The notes: generated from the sequence alone by a model not told the origin. 64,000 nucleotides of DNA from Ensifer adhaerens (GCA_900215285.1 OCMG01000003.1:682001-746000); one strand, 5' to 3'. Positions 8,214 through 16,414 are shown, counted from the first letter of the stretch. Numbers and translations: made by a program.

Positions 8214-9395
8214 TTATTCCTCCATCTGGAAAGTCGAATTGGTGTCGATGAGGCGGCGGGCCATCGCGATCAGCCGGGCGTCCGCGCCCTTGGGAGCTAC
8301 AAGCTGGATACCGGAGGGCACGCCGTCCGACGTCAGGGCCGGCAGCACGAGAGCCGGGTGGCCCGAAAGATTGAAGGGCCGCAGATATTGCGTCAGCGTC
8401 AGCACCTTCGCCGGTTCGTTCGCCTCGGAAAGGCGTGGCGGCGGAACCGGCAGGGCAGGCGTCAGCAGCACATCGAAGCGCTCGAACAGCGCATCGACAG
8501 AGGCCGTGAAGCGGGTCCGAATGTCTTCTGCGTCTGCGGTATCGGCGTCGGTCACGCTGCGCGCGCCTTCAAGACGCTTGCGCACGTCGTCGCCCAACAG
8601 TTCAGGACGCTCCATGACTGCGGCATTGGCGAGAAGCGTCTCGCGGGCGATGATCGTCATGCCGGCCTTGAAGGCTGCGCTCATGAGCGAGAGATCGATA
8701 TCCTCGATCAAGCCGTCTCTGCTTGTCTGGACGGCCAGCATCGCTTCGGCCATGCGCGGCTCGATGGAGCCGTCGAGCCGCAGCCGGCCGATCCGGAGCG
8801 GGCCGCCAAAGGTCTCTGCTTGGAAAGCCGGATCGATGGCGGACATGGCGCGCTCGATCATCGCGAGGTTGCGGGCAAAGGGGCCGACACAGTCGAGCGA
8901 GGATTGCGCCGGCAGCGCACCCTTGCGGCTGACGCGGCCAAAGGTCGGCTTGAAGCCGATGACGCCGCAGCAGATGGCGGGCTGGCGGATCGAGCCGCCC
9001 GTGTCGGTACCGATGGCGAAGTCGACGACGCCGGCTGCGACGGCTGCCGCCGAACCCGACGACGAGCCGCCCGCAATACGGTCCGGATGGCGCGGATTGA
9101 CCGGCGTTCCCTCGAACGCGTTGATGCCGGTCATGCCATAGGCGAGCTCATGCATCTTCGTCTTGCCGACGATGCGGCAGCCGGCGGAAAGCAGGTTCGC
9201 CACGACATCGGCATGGGATTTTGCAGGCGCGGCATCGGCGAGCGCCCGGGAGCCGCAGCGCGTCACCATGCCTTCGATATCGAGGCAATCCTTGATCGCA
9301 ACCGTCAGGGCTGGTGTGGCGCCGTTTTGCGCCCCAAGCGAAAATTGCGATACGAAGACGCGATCAGCGTCGTGATGGCTTGCTGCGTGTGACAT
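8214..9395 (-). CDS. iacH: Amidase-signature hydrolase, first gene of the iac operon
   Basis: This 393-residue amidase-signature enzyme retains the Ser-cisSer-Lys triad: K35 in AIKDCLD, S111 in AGGSSSGS and nucleophile S135 in DTGGSIRQPA, with the standard spacings. In iac clusters the amidase gene is not strictly needed for IAA use and has been proposed to release IAA from amide conjugates or act on a side product; its substrate is unproven. I use the ATG at 9395; an upstream TTG at 9425 touches the promoter. It leads the minus-strand iacHABCDEFG operon, about 34 bases from the operator at 9429-9448. Confidence 0.87.
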   Translation of the reverse strand: MSHAASHHDADRVFVSQFSLGAQNGATPALTVAIKDCLDIEGMVTRCGSRALADAAPAKSHADVVANLLSAGCRIVGKTKMHELAYGMTGINAFEGTPVNPRHPDRIAGGSSSGSAAAVAAGVVDFAIGTDTGGSIRQPAICCGVIGFKPTFGRVSRKGALPAQSSLDCVGPFARNLAMIERAMSAIDPAFQAETFGGPLRIGRLRLDGSIEPRMAEAMLAVQTSRDGLIEDIDLSLMSAAFKAGMTIIARETLLANAAVMERPELLGDDVRKRLEGARSVTDADTADAEDIRTRFTASVDALFERFDVLLTPALPVPPPRLSEANEPAKVLTLTQYLRPFNLSGHPALVLPALTSDGVPSGIQLVAPKGADARLIAMARRLIDTNSTFQMEE

Positions 9396-9428
9396 TGAAC
9401 AGTCGGGCTTTTGCCCGTTCCCCAATTA

Positions 9429-9464
9429 TTACGTGAATGTTACCGTAAACCTGCGGACTGTCAA
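9429..9464 (-). promoter_or_regulatory. iacH promoter with 20-bp palindromic operator (9429-9448)
   Basis: On the minus strand a -35 box TTGACA (9464-9459) is followed after 16 bases by TAACAT as the -10 box. The -10 box lies inside the imperfect palindrome TTACGTGAATGTTACCGTAA (9429-9448), in which 14 of 20 positions are symmetric. This layout favours repression by promoter occlusion. Close relatives of the palindrome occur at 9690-9709, 12259-12278 and 14723-14742. The rest of the 397-base iacH-iacI spacer shows no gene. Confidence 0.65.
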
Positions 9465-9689
9465 TTGCCGATCTTGAGAAATGTGAAAATTATTCTTTCA
9501 GATCAATAGCTTGGAACACGAAACGCGGCGCCGTCGCTGGGACGGAACCGTTTCAGACTGCTCTTGATCATGCTCAATTTTCGCACGCCACCACCTCGGC
9601 AGGGGTGACGCGCAGAGACTTGTATAACACGGCTCCCGGCCCGGTATTCTTGCGGAATCCGGGAAAGTCTTTTCCGCTCCGACGTCAAA

Positions 9690-9736
9690 TTACGTGAATA
9701 TTACCGCTTGACGCTTGTCATGTCGAGACTAGGATT
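9690..9736 (+). promoter_or_regulatory. iacI promoter with adjoining copy of the palindrome (9690-9709)
   Basis: The sequence TTACGTGAATATTACCGCTT (9690-9709) matches the iacH operator at 17 of 20 positions and overlaps by two bases a -35 box TTGACG (9708-9713). A TAGGAT -10 box follows after 16 bases (9730-9735). The iacI ATG is at 9793. Having the same motif at both divergent promoters points to joint control of the iacH operon and iacI. Confidence 0.6.
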
Positions 9737-9792
9737 TTGAAGGAAGGCGCGCCCGCTGACGGGCTTGGAGCGCCGCGAACGGGATAATCACC

Positions 9793-10359
9793 ATGACCAC
9801 TGAAACAGATATCGCGGCGCTGGTGCGCCGTATCGAAACGCTGGAAGCGGAAGCCGATATCCGCCGCATCCAGGCGCGCTACATGTTCCTCTGCGATACG
9901 CCGAACCCGGAATTCGGTGTGGCGGACGATGCCGAGCGCATCGAGCTGATCATGCAGCTCTATACGGAAGATGCCGTCTGGGAAGGTGTCGGCGAATATT
10001 ACGACAACCAGTTCGGCCGCGCCGTGGGCGCTGCCGCCATTCGCAAGCACTTCCAGGGCTTCTGGGGCGGCAAGACCGATCCGGCCCTCATCCTCAACTG
10101 CCATTACCTGACGTCGGAACAGATTCACGTCCATGCGAACGGTACGACGGCTGACGGCCAGTGGGTGCATATGCAGCCGTGGCTCTTTTCCGATGGCAAG
10201 GCTCTGCTTCGCTCCTCGCGTCTGAACAACACGTTCCGCAAGGAGCCCGACGGCGTCTGGAAGATCACCCGCACCCGCACCGAAAACGTCTTCGTCGCCC
10301 CACTGCCGGCAACATGGGCCTCGGACTATCCGTCGAAGTCTGTGCTGATGAAGCCTTGA
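9793..10359 (+). CDS. iacI: SnoaL-like (NTF2-fold) protein of IAA degradation
   Basis: This 188-residue protein belongs to the SnoaL-like/NTF2 superfamily. It opens with a helix carrying ADIRRIQARYMFLCD, typical of SnoaL_4-type proteins, followed by YTEDAVWEG and the curved-sheet strands WVHMQPWLFSDGKALLRSSR. IacI is a conserved member of iac clusters with a proposed accessory role in converting an indole intermediate; its exact reaction is not settled. It is transcribed divergently from iacH under its own promoter, carrying the shared palindrome, and ends before a repeat and a bidirectional terminator. Confidence 0.87.
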   Translation: MTTETDIAALVRRIETLEAEADIRRIQARYMFLCDTPNPEFGVADDAERIELIMQLYTEDAVWEGVGEYYDNQFGRAVGAAAIRKHFQGFWGGKTDPALILNCHYLTSEQIHVHANGTTADGQWVHMQPWLFSDGKALLRSSRLNNTFRKEPDGVWKITRTRTENVFVAPLPATWASDYPSKSVLMKP

Positions 10360-10383
10360 AGGCTTAGCTTAGCGCCCAATTCT

Positions 10384-10498
10384 CCGTCATACCGGCCTTG
10401 AGCCGGTATCCAGCCACGGCGCGTCTGCGCCGCGAAAAGAGTCTTTCGCGATCACGGACGTGATCGCACTGGATGCCGGATCAAGTCCGGCATGACGG
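10384..10498. repeat. RIME-like palindromic intergenic repeat
   Basis: Two 30-base arms face each other: 10384-10413 (CCGTCATACCGGCCTTGAGC onward) and 10469-10498, which read in reverse matches with 5 differences. Each arm is itself a small palindrome around CTTGA. Repeats of this form (core CATGCCGGACTTGATCCGGC) are common between genes in Rhizobiales and are described as RIME-type elements. The element separates iacI from the aldehyde dehydrogenase gene. No coding content was seen. Confidence 0.7.
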
Positions 10499-10509
10499 AA
10501 TGAAAAAGA

Positions 10510-10533
10510 AAGGGCCGGTGAAAACCGGCCCTT
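10510..10533. terminator. Bidirectional rho-independent terminator between iacI and the aldehyde dehydrogenase gene
   Basis: A perfect 10-bp stem (AAGGGCCGGT / ACCGGCCCTT) encloses a GAAA loop. It is followed by TCTTGTTT on the plus strand and TTCTTTTTC on the minus strand, so it can end both convergent transcripts. Confidence 0.85.
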
Positions 10534-10558
10534 CTTGTTTCTCGCTTCTTTCCGCCCC

Positions 10559-12067
10559 TCAGCGATAGGCGATGCAGACCGATTTCGTCTCCAGATAATT
10601 CTCCAGCGCGCGGCTGCCGTGTTCGCGGCCGATGCCGGATTGCTTGAAGCCGCCGAAGGGCATGTTCTGGTCGGGAATGTTGTGGCTGTTGACCCAGACC
10701 GTGCCGGCCTGGATTCTCGGCACATAGCGCATGACCTTGTTGAGATCGTTGGTCCAGATGGAGGCACCGAGGCCGTAGCGGGTGTCGTTGGCCTTGGCGA
10801 TCGCCTCGTCCGCATCCTCGAAGGGCGTGATGGTCACGACGGGGCCGAAGACTTCGTCCTGCATGAGCGCCATGTCCTGCCGGACATCGGTGAAGAGTTC
10901 CGGGGCGACGAAGAAGCCCTTGTCCGGTGCGCTGCCGTTGATGACCGGTGTCGCGCCTTGCTCGATGCCGCGGGCAATGCAGGCTTTCACATGCTTCTGA
11001 TGTTTGGCGGAAACCAGCGGGTTGATCTGGTTCATCGGATTGAGGCCCGAGCCGATCGCGAGGCTGCGCGAAACATTGGCAATGACCTCGAGCGCCTTTT
11101 CGTAGATGCCCTTCTGGGCATAGATGCGGGTGGCGGCGCAGCAGGTCTGTCCGGTGTTGAAGAAGACGCCGATGCCGGCTGCTGCACCCAGCAGATCGAG
11201 ATCCATGTCGTCGAACATGATCATCGGTGCCTTGCCGCCGAGTTCCAGCGTCACGCGCTTCATGTCCTTCATCGCCTGTACGCCGATCAGCTTGCCGGTC
11301 TCGGTCGAGCCGGTGAAGGTGATCTTGGCAACGCCCGGATGGGCGACGAGAACAGCACCTGCCGTCTCGCCCATGCCGGTGACGACATTGACGACGCCTT
11401 CCGGGAAGCCGGCTTCGCGGCAGAGTTCAACCAGCCGGATCGAGGTGAGCGGCGTTTCCTCGGCCGGCTTCAGCACCACGGTGCAGCCAGCGGCGAGCGC
11501 CGGCGCGATCTTCCAGGAGGCCATGTTGAGCGGGAAGTTCCACGGCGTGATCGCCGCCACGACGCCGACCGGTTCCTTGCGCGTCTGCGCCTGGTAGCGC
11601 ATGCCCGGCGGAATGGCGATCGAGACGTCGAGTGTCGAGCCCTCGATCTTGGTCGAGCAGCCCGCCATGTAACGGAAATACTCGGCCGATGACTGTACCT
11701 CGATCAGGCGTGAGAGCATGATCGACTTGCCCTGGTTCAGGGTTTCGAGCTGCGCCAGTTCCTCGCCGTTTGCCTCGATGAGATCGGCAAGCTTCAGCAT
11801 CAGCGACTGGCGCTGCACCGGCAGCATCTTCGACCACGGTCCCTCGAAGGCAGCGGCGGCCGCCTTGACCGCGCGGTCTACGTCCGCCGCGTCGCAGGCA
11901 GGAACCTGGGCCAGGACCTCGCCTGTTGCCGGGTTGGCGACCGGATAGGTCGCGCCGGATGCGGCCCCGGAGGATTGGCCGCCAATGAGGACTTTCGGCG
12001 ATTTCAGGAAGTCCGCGACTGTGGCGGAGACCGTTTCCACTGCACTGTCAGGCTGGGCGATATGCAT
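10559..12067 (-). CDS. NAD(P)-dependent aldehyde dehydrogenase, candidate indole-3-acetaldehyde dehydrogenase
   Basis: This 502-residue ALDH-superfamily enzyme has all key residues: N177 in TPWNFP, the general base E275 in TLELGGK and the nucleophile C309 in GQTCCAATR, plus the late NMPFGGFKQSG motif. Its overall pattern is closest to the PuuC/phenylacetaldehyde dehydrogenase/betaine aldehyde dehydrogenase group. Such enzymes oxidise amine-derived aldehydes to acids. Placed between the iac genes and an amine-oxidase-like module, its likely substrate is indole-3-acetaldehyde, giving IAA; this is inference. The ATG at 12067 begins MHIAQPDSA, with a 237-base spacer to the LysR gene. Confidence 0.88.
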   Translation of the reverse strand: MHIAQPDSAVETVSATVADFLKSPKVLIGGQSSGAASGATYPVANPATGEVLAQVPACDAADVDRAVKAAAAAFEGPWSKMLPVQRQSLMLKLADLIEANGEELAQLETLNQGKSIMLSRLIEVQSSAEYFRYMAGCSTKIEGSTLDVSIAIPPGMRYQAQTRKEPVGVVAAITPWNFPLNMASWKIAPALAAGCTVVLKPAEETPLTSIRLVELCREAGFPEGVVNVVTGMGETAGAVLVAHPGVAKITFTGSTETGKLIGVQAMKDMKRVTLELGGKAPMIMFDDMDLDLLGAAAGIGVFFNTGQTCCAATRIYAQKGIYEKALEVIANVSRSLAIGSGLNPMNQINPLVSAKHQKHVKACIARGIEQGATPVINGSAPDKGFFVAPELFTDVRQDMALMQDEVFGPVVTITPFEDADEAIAKANDTRYGLGASIWTNDLNKVMRYVPRIQAGTVWVNSHNIPDQNMPFGGFKQSGIGREHGSRALENYLETKSVCIAYR

Positions 12068-12258
12068 ATTGATCCCTCTACAAGCTCTTGTTTGCTTGAA
12101 ATTTTCGTTGCGGCGGGGGAGGGAGCGAGCCCTCCCATGCTCACATACAGCCTGTCATTGTCTTGATGCGTGATAAATCATGTAAGCTGGAAAACTCTCT
12201 TGCGCTCGCCGCAAAAATTTCAGGCGAGAGGACACGGCGCCCTTGCGTTTCATCAAAA

Positions 12259-12278
12259 TTAGATGAATATTACCGTAA
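12259..12278. promoter_or_regulatory. Third copy of the shared palindrome, between the aldehyde dehydrogenase and LysR genes
   Basis: TTAGATGAATATTACCGTAA matches the iacH site at 17 of 20 positions and lies 26 bases before the LysR start at 12305. It is about 190 bases from the divergent aldehyde dehydrogenase start, so it could influence one or both genes. Its position argues against the longer LysR reading that would begin inside it at 12263. Confidence 0.6.
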
Positions 12279-12304
12279 ATATAAAAAGGGGAGCCCTGAA
12301 TGCC

Positions 12305-13249
12305 ATGGATCGTTTTACCGAACTGGAAGTGTTTACGCGCATTGCCGACGAGGCGAGCCTCACCCGCGCTGCCGATCTTCTCGGCCTTTCCGTTTCCGGC
12401 GTGAGCCGCTGTCTGACCAGTCTTGAAAACCGCCTTGGCGTGCGCCTTGTTCAGCGCACGACACGGCAATTGTCGCTGACGCTGGAGGGCGAGCGTTTTG
12501 CCTGCAAGGCGCGCGAAATCCTCGGCAACCTCAACGCGGCGGAAGAGAGTGTGAGCGCCATCAAGGCCGAACCGCTTGGCACGCTGCGGGTCGGCGCGTC
12601 GCTGGCCTTCTCGCTACTGCATCTCTTGCCGGTGATCCGCCAGTTCAAGATTGACCACCCGGCGGTGCAGGTCGATCTCCAGATCTCCAACCGCTATTGC
12701 GATCTGATCGAAAGCGGTCTCGATCTTGCGATCCGGACCCGCCGCGTCGAGGCGGACAGTTCCGTGACCATGCGAAAGCTCGCGGAAGTGCCGCGCATCC
12801 TGACTGCAACCCCCGCCTATCTCGCAGCCCACGGTGTCCCCCATGAGCCGGAGGCGTTGGAAGGTCACGCCATGTTGCTCTACACACTGTCCGACGACTG
12901 GGAGCATCTCACCTTCCAACGCAACGGCCTTGCAAAGCGGCTGTCCGTTACCGGTGCAATCACCTGCAATGACGGGATGGCGCTGCGCCAGGCGGCGCTG
13001 GACGACCTCGGCATTCTCGTCCAGCCCTCCTATGTGGTCAGGGATGACCTTGCGAGCGGACGTCTGGTTCAGGTTCTTCCGGAGTGGCGACTGAAGTCGC
13101 TGACCATGAATGTCGCCTTTCCGACGCGGACGCATCTTCCTGCCCGTACACGTCTTTTCATCGATGCACTGGTGCGCTACGTCCGCGACAACGATCTCGA
13201 ACATGCCTGGCACGGTGAGCCGGATCTTCCGGCGCGCATATCCGCCTGA
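12305..13249 (+). CDS. LysR-family transcriptional regulator
   Basis: This 314-residue LTTR has an N-terminal winged helix (MDRFTELEVFTRIADEASLT, recognition region SVSGVSRCLTSLENRLGVRL near residues 29-48) and a periplasmic-binding-like effector domain (GTLRVGASLAFSLLHLLPVI near residue 90). It belongs to the CrgA/AaeR-like subgroup rather than the CatR group. It is divergent from the aldehyde dehydrogenase gene, its most likely target. The start at 12305 is preceded by AAGGGGAG. A VOC gene follows after 34 bases on the same strand. Its effector cannot be deduced. Confidence 0.88.
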   Translation: MDRFTELEVFTRIADEASLTRAADLLGLSVSGVSRCLTSLENRLGVRLVQRTTRQLSLTLEGERFACKAREILGNLNAAEESVSAIKAEPLGTLRVGASLAFSLLHLLPVIRQFKIDHPAVQVDLQISNRYCDLIESGLDLAIRTRRVEADSSVTMRKLAEVPRILTATPAYLAAHGVPHEPEALEGHAMLLYTLSDDWEHLTFQRNGLAKRLSVTGAITCNDGMALRQAALDDLGILVQPSYVVRDDLASGRLVQVLPEWRLKSLTMNVAFPTRTHLPARTRLFIDALVRYVRDNDLEHAWHGEPDLPARISA

Positions 13250-13283
13250 ACGCATCCATTCCCTTACAACCAGAGGCTTCTCC

Positions 13284-13667
13284 ATGTCCGCCACCACCGC
13301 CTATGTCGAACATACGGCCTTCTTCGTGCGCGATATCCTTCCGCTCATCGACTTCTTTGCCGAGGTGCTGGGCATGGTGGTCACCAAGCTCGACGGCGAT
13401 CCGAAGGCGCCGAGCCAGGCTTGGCTGCAGGGCGGCGTTCAGCTGATCGCTGATCCGGAATTCGGCGGTCCCGAGGGACGTTTCGGCCATCTCGGCATCG
13501 TCTGCAAGGACGTGCCCGCCGCCATTGCCGCGGCGCGGGCGCGCGGCGCTGTCTCGACCGCGAAGGGCGACCACTGGCTCAAACTGGAAAACGGCATCCT
13601 GCTGGAATTCCTGCCCGAGAAGGGCAACGCGGTGGAGATCATCCGCGGGCTCGATCCACGGATCTGA
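13284..13667 (+). CDS. VOC-superfamily (glyoxalase/dioxygenase fold) protein
   Basis: This 127-residue protein is a single-domain vicinal-oxygen-chelate protein made of two beta-alpha-beta-beta-beta modules. One opens with VEHTAFFVRDILPLIDFFAE, the other with FGHLGIVCKDVPAAIAAARA, and it ends in LLEFLPEK. Potential metal ligands are H8 (EHTAFF), H63 (GHLGI) and the glutamate in LLEFLPE. Its reaction is unknown; members include glyoxalases, epimerases and small dioxygenases. It lies downstream of the LysR gene and ends 3 bases before the convergent AraC-type gene. A TTCTCC-preceded ATG at 13284 is chosen; the longer frame overlaps the LysR gene. Confidence 0.8.
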   Translation: MSATTAYVEHTAFFVRDILPLIDFFAEVLGMVVTKLDGDPKAPSQAWLQGGVQLIADPEFGGPEGRFGHLGIVCKDVPAAIAAARARGAVSTAKGDHWLKLENGILLEFLPEKGNAVEIIRGLDPRI

Positions 13668-13670
13668 GCC

Positions 13671-14696
13671 CTACCTGACGGCGCGCGATGGCGCTTTTCC
13701 GGTCCAGGTCTTGAAGGCCCGGCCGAAGACGGCGCTGTCGGCATAGCCGAGCGTCTGGGCGACCTCGGCAATCGAGGGCTTCTTTCCCGATGAGAGCAGG
13801 TGCTCGGCGAGCTCGCGCCGATGCGCCTCGGTCAGGCTACGCACGCTTGTTCCCTCGTGCTCCAGCTGCCTCTGCAATGTGCGCGCATTGATGCCCAGTT
13901 CCTCGGCCAGAAAACCCACCGTGACCGGGCGACGGCCAACATAGTGCTCGATCAGCGCCGTGACCTTGGAGGTGAGGCTTTGCCCCACCTCGGTTTCGTT
14001 GATCAGATCGGCGATATGCCGCTCCAGGATCGCCGCAAGTTCCTTGTTGTCGCTGCGATAGACGCGGGTGATGTCCTCGGTGCGCATGATCATGCGATTG
14101 CTTGACTGGCGAAACAGCACCGGCGCGCGGAAGATGCGGCGCAGGATATCCGGTTCTGCCGGCGCGTCATGCTCGAAATGCACCTCATCCGGCCTCCATG
14201 CCGAGGAGAAGTTCGAGCGCACCAGCTGACAGCTTGCGGCGAGCGAATATTCCGCGTCCTGTCGACGCGGCCAGATCGACTGATCGGCGATGCGATAGGT
14301 CCACTCGAATGTGTCGCCATCCTCGACGAAGTTGGAACTGGTGGAATTCTGGAGCGAATTCACGAATCTAGAGATGCGATCGAAGGCAACCCTGATCGTC
14401 GGGGAGAGTGAGACAAGCATGCCAAGCGGGCCGATATCGGCCGGCTTGAAGGCCGAACCGAGCTTGGCCCCGAAAAACGGATCGTCCAGAGCCTCCGCCG
14501 CATCCTCAAAGAAGGCGATGAAACGCTGCAGTGGGATCACGGCATAAGGGTCGTCGAGCAACGATTGGGAGAGGCGATGGCGCGCCAGAAGCATGCGGCC
14601 CTTTTCTTGCCGCTTGTCGAACTGATGGATCAGCGGCGTGATGGCTGCCACGCGGATGAAGGCGACATTCCCGGCCCGGCGATGCACTTCCCTCAT
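13671..14696 (-). CDS. AraC-family regulator with arabinose-binding-type N-terminal domain
   Basis: This 341-residue protein has a long ligand-sensing N-terminal domain of the kind seen in OruR/ArgR/GbdR-like regulators (PYAVIPLQRFIAFFEDAAEALDDPFFG, then GPLGMLVSLSPTIRVAF). The C-terminal double helix-turn-helix begins near residue 240 (VGFLAEELGINARTLQRQLE, then PSIAEVAQTLGYADSAVFGR). It is divergent from the permease-led amine operon, which it probably activates. The ATG at 14696 has GGAG 7 bases upstream; a longer start at 14717 lies against the palindrome at 14723-14742. Confidence 0.88.
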   Translation of the reverse strand: MREVHRRAGNVAFIRVAAITPLIHQFDKRQEKGRMLLARHRLSQSLLDDPYAVIPLQRFIAFFEDAAEALDDPFFGAKLGSAFKPADIGPLGMLVSLSPTIRVAFDRISRFVNSLQNSTSSNFVEDGDTFEWTYRIADQSIWPRRQDAEYSLAASCQLVRSNFSSAWRPDEVHFEHDAPAEPDILRRIFRAPVLFRQSSNRMIMRTEDITRVYRSDNKELAAILERHIADLINETEVGQSLTSKVTALIEHYVGRRPVTVGFLAEELGINARTLQRQLEHEGTSVRSLTEAHRRELAEHLLSSGKKPSIAEVAQTLGYADSAVFGRAFKTWTGKAPSRAVR

Positions 14697-14722
14697 GCCA
14701 CGACTCCGGAGCTTCATGAAAA

Positions 14723-14742
14723 TTGCGTGAACGTTGACGTAA
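14723..14742. promoter_or_regulatory. Fourth copy of the shared palindrome, between the AraC and permease genes
   Basis: TTGCGTGAACGTTGACGTAA is the most symmetric copy: 16 of 20 positions pair with their complements. It sits 26 bases from the AraC-type start and about 95 bases before the permease ATG. Together with the sites at 9429, 9690 and 12259 it defines a consensus near TTACGTGAANNTTNACGTAA. Confidence 0.6.
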
Positions 14743-14765
14743 ATTATCAAAATCATGGCACAGAT

Positions 14766-14806
14766 TGCAATATTGCATCGCAAAATTCTTCCCTAGATTT
14801 CGCAAA
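14766..14806 (+). promoter_or_regulatory. Candidate AraC-type binding repeats upstream of the permease operon
   Basis: Two direct TCGCAAA repeats (14778-14784 and 14800-14806) are 22 bases apart, about two helical turns, as is usual for AraC-family activators. A perfect 12-bp palindrome TGCAATATTGCA lies just upstream (14766-14777). The permease ATG is at 14837, with AAAGGGG before it. Confidence 0.45.
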
Positions 14807-14836
14807 TAACAATTAATCCATAAAAAGGGGTTCAAC

Positions 14837-16282
14837 ATGAAAACTGGTGAGAGTCTCACTGCGCCCAGCGGAAAGCTGGCCAGCAATTCCGTGGGCATCG
14901 CCCACATCGTCTTCTTCGTCGTAGCGGCCGCAGCGCCGTTGACCGCGGTTGTCGGCGCAACGCCGCCGGCCTTCGCATTCGGTAACGGGGCAGGCGTTCC
15001 GGGCGCCTTCGTGCTCGCCGGGTTGCTGTATCTGATCTTCTCCGTTGGCTTCACCGCCATGAGCCGCCATATCAGCGGCGCCGGCGCATTCTACACTTAC
15101 ATCGCCAACGGCATCGGTAAGCCGGCCGGGGTTGCGGGCGCGTTCATAGCGCTTTTGACCTACAGTTCCGTTCAGATCGCCGTCTACGGTCTGATCGGCG
15201 TCTTCACCAACGGCGCGATGGCGGCCCTTGGACTTGATCTGCCTTGGTGGGTATGGTCCTTTGCCTTCCTGGCCATCACCCATCTGGCCGGCCAGCGCAA
15301 CATCACCGTTTCGGGCGTGATCCTCGGCGTGTGCATGCTGGCCGAAATCGCAATCCTCCTTCTGCTTGATATCGGCATCGTGCTTCACGGCGGCGGGCCG
15401 GAAGGCATGACGGTTTCCTCCTTCATGCCCTCGACCGTCTTCACGCCTGGCCTTGGTGTCTCGCTCGTCTTCGTGGTCGGTTCCTTCATCGGCTTCGAGG
15501 CAACCGCCATTTTCGGCGAGGAGGCGCATCGGCCGGAAATCACCATTCCGCGCGCAACCTATATCTCCGTCCTGCTGATCGCGGTCTTCTATGCTTTCTC
15601 GACCTGGGCGATCGTCCAGTATTACGGCCCGTCCAAGATCCAGGAAACGGCAAATGCGGCGCTCAATACCTTCTATTTTGACGCCGCGACCAAGGTTCTC
15701 GGTCCCTGGGCTGCGCACACGATGAACGTGCTGCTCATCACCAGCCTGTTTGCCTGCATCCTCTCCTTCCACAATACGCTGAACCGCTACTTCTTCGCGC
15801 TCGGTCGGGAAGGTCTCGCATTCAAGGTTCTGGGTAAGGTGCATCACATTCACGGTTCGCCCTATATCGCCGGCATGCTGCAATCGGGTATTGCCGCCGC
15901 CGTGCTCGCCGCCTTTGTCATCGCCGGGCAGGATCCGCTGGCTGTCGTCTTCTCCTACATGTCGGCGCTTGCAGTGCTCGGCATCCTGTCGGTTCAGGCC
16001 ATGGTGTCGATCGCCATCGTCATGTTCTTCCGCACGGACAACAAGGGTTACGGCCCCTGGCGGACCACGATCGCGCCGATTATCGCACTTGTAGGTCTTG
16101 CCGGCGCAATCGTCCTAGTCATCTCCAATCTCAGCCTTCTGGCGGGTGCGTCGAACATCGTTATCGACTCCTTCCCTGTCATCGTGGTGCTGGTGGGCGT
16201 GTTCGGGGCCTTCTTCGCGCTCTCGATCAAGAAGGCAAGCCCCGAGCGCTACGCGGCACTCGGCCGGGTCTTCGCCGACTGA
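14837..16282 (+). CDS. APC-superfamily amino acid/amine permease
   Basis: This 481-residue integral membrane protein has about 12 hydrophobic segments and APC signatures: PLTAVVGATPPAFAFGNGAG in the first helix region, the GAFYTYIANGIGKPAGVAGA loop, and FIGFEATAIFGEEAHRPEIT near residues 220-240. Members import amino acids or amines by proton symport across the inner membrane. It is the first gene of a four-gene plus-strand set (permease, OCD-family protein, Rid protein, flavoprotein), so it should take up the substrate that these enzymes oxidise. The substrate is unproven; an aromatic amine or amino acid is the leading idea. Confidence 0.9.
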   Translation: MKTGESLTAPSGKLASNSVGIAHIVFFVVAAAAPLTAVVGATPPAFAFGNGAGVPGAFVLAGLLYLIFSVGFTAMSRHISGAGAFYTYIANGIGKPAGVAGAFIALLTYSSVQIAVYGLIGVFTNGAMAALGLDLPWWVWSFAFLAITHLAGQRNITVSGVILGVCMLAEIAILLLLDIGIVLHGGGPEGMTVSSFMPSTVFTPGLGVSLVFVVGSFIGFEATAIFGEEAHRPEITIPRATYISVLLIAVFYAFSTWAIVQYYGPSKIQETANAALNTFYFDAATKVLGPWAAHTMNVLLITSLFACILSFHNTLNRYFFALGREGLAFKVLGKVHHIHGSPYIAGMLQSGIAAAVLAAFVIAGQDPLAVVFSYMSALAVLGILSVQAMVSIAIVMFFRTDNKGYGPWRTTIAPIIALVGLAGAIVLVISNLSLLAGASNIVIDSFPVIVVLVGVFGAFFALSIKKASPERYAALGRVFAD

Positions 16283-16414
16283 CCTGAGAAATTGGGCATG
16301 GCGTCGAGCCGTGCCCCCACACCCGAAAACTGAAGCATCCACGCAAACCCGCCGGGCCGCGACAAGCGCTCCCGAGCAGGCCAGCGAAGCCTTACCCGAA
16401 AGGAAGCTAGATCC

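Noticed and set aside
10384..10498. Inverted repeat considered as a possible insertion-sequence remnant or CRISPR unit
   Set aside because: It has only two arms, no spacers and no transposase, and its sequence matches the RIME-type intergenic repeats of rhizobia.
12263..12304. Longer LysR start at an ATG at 12263
   Set aside because: It would begin inside the shared palindrome, while the ATG at 12305 has a good ribosome binding site and the standard LysR N-terminus.
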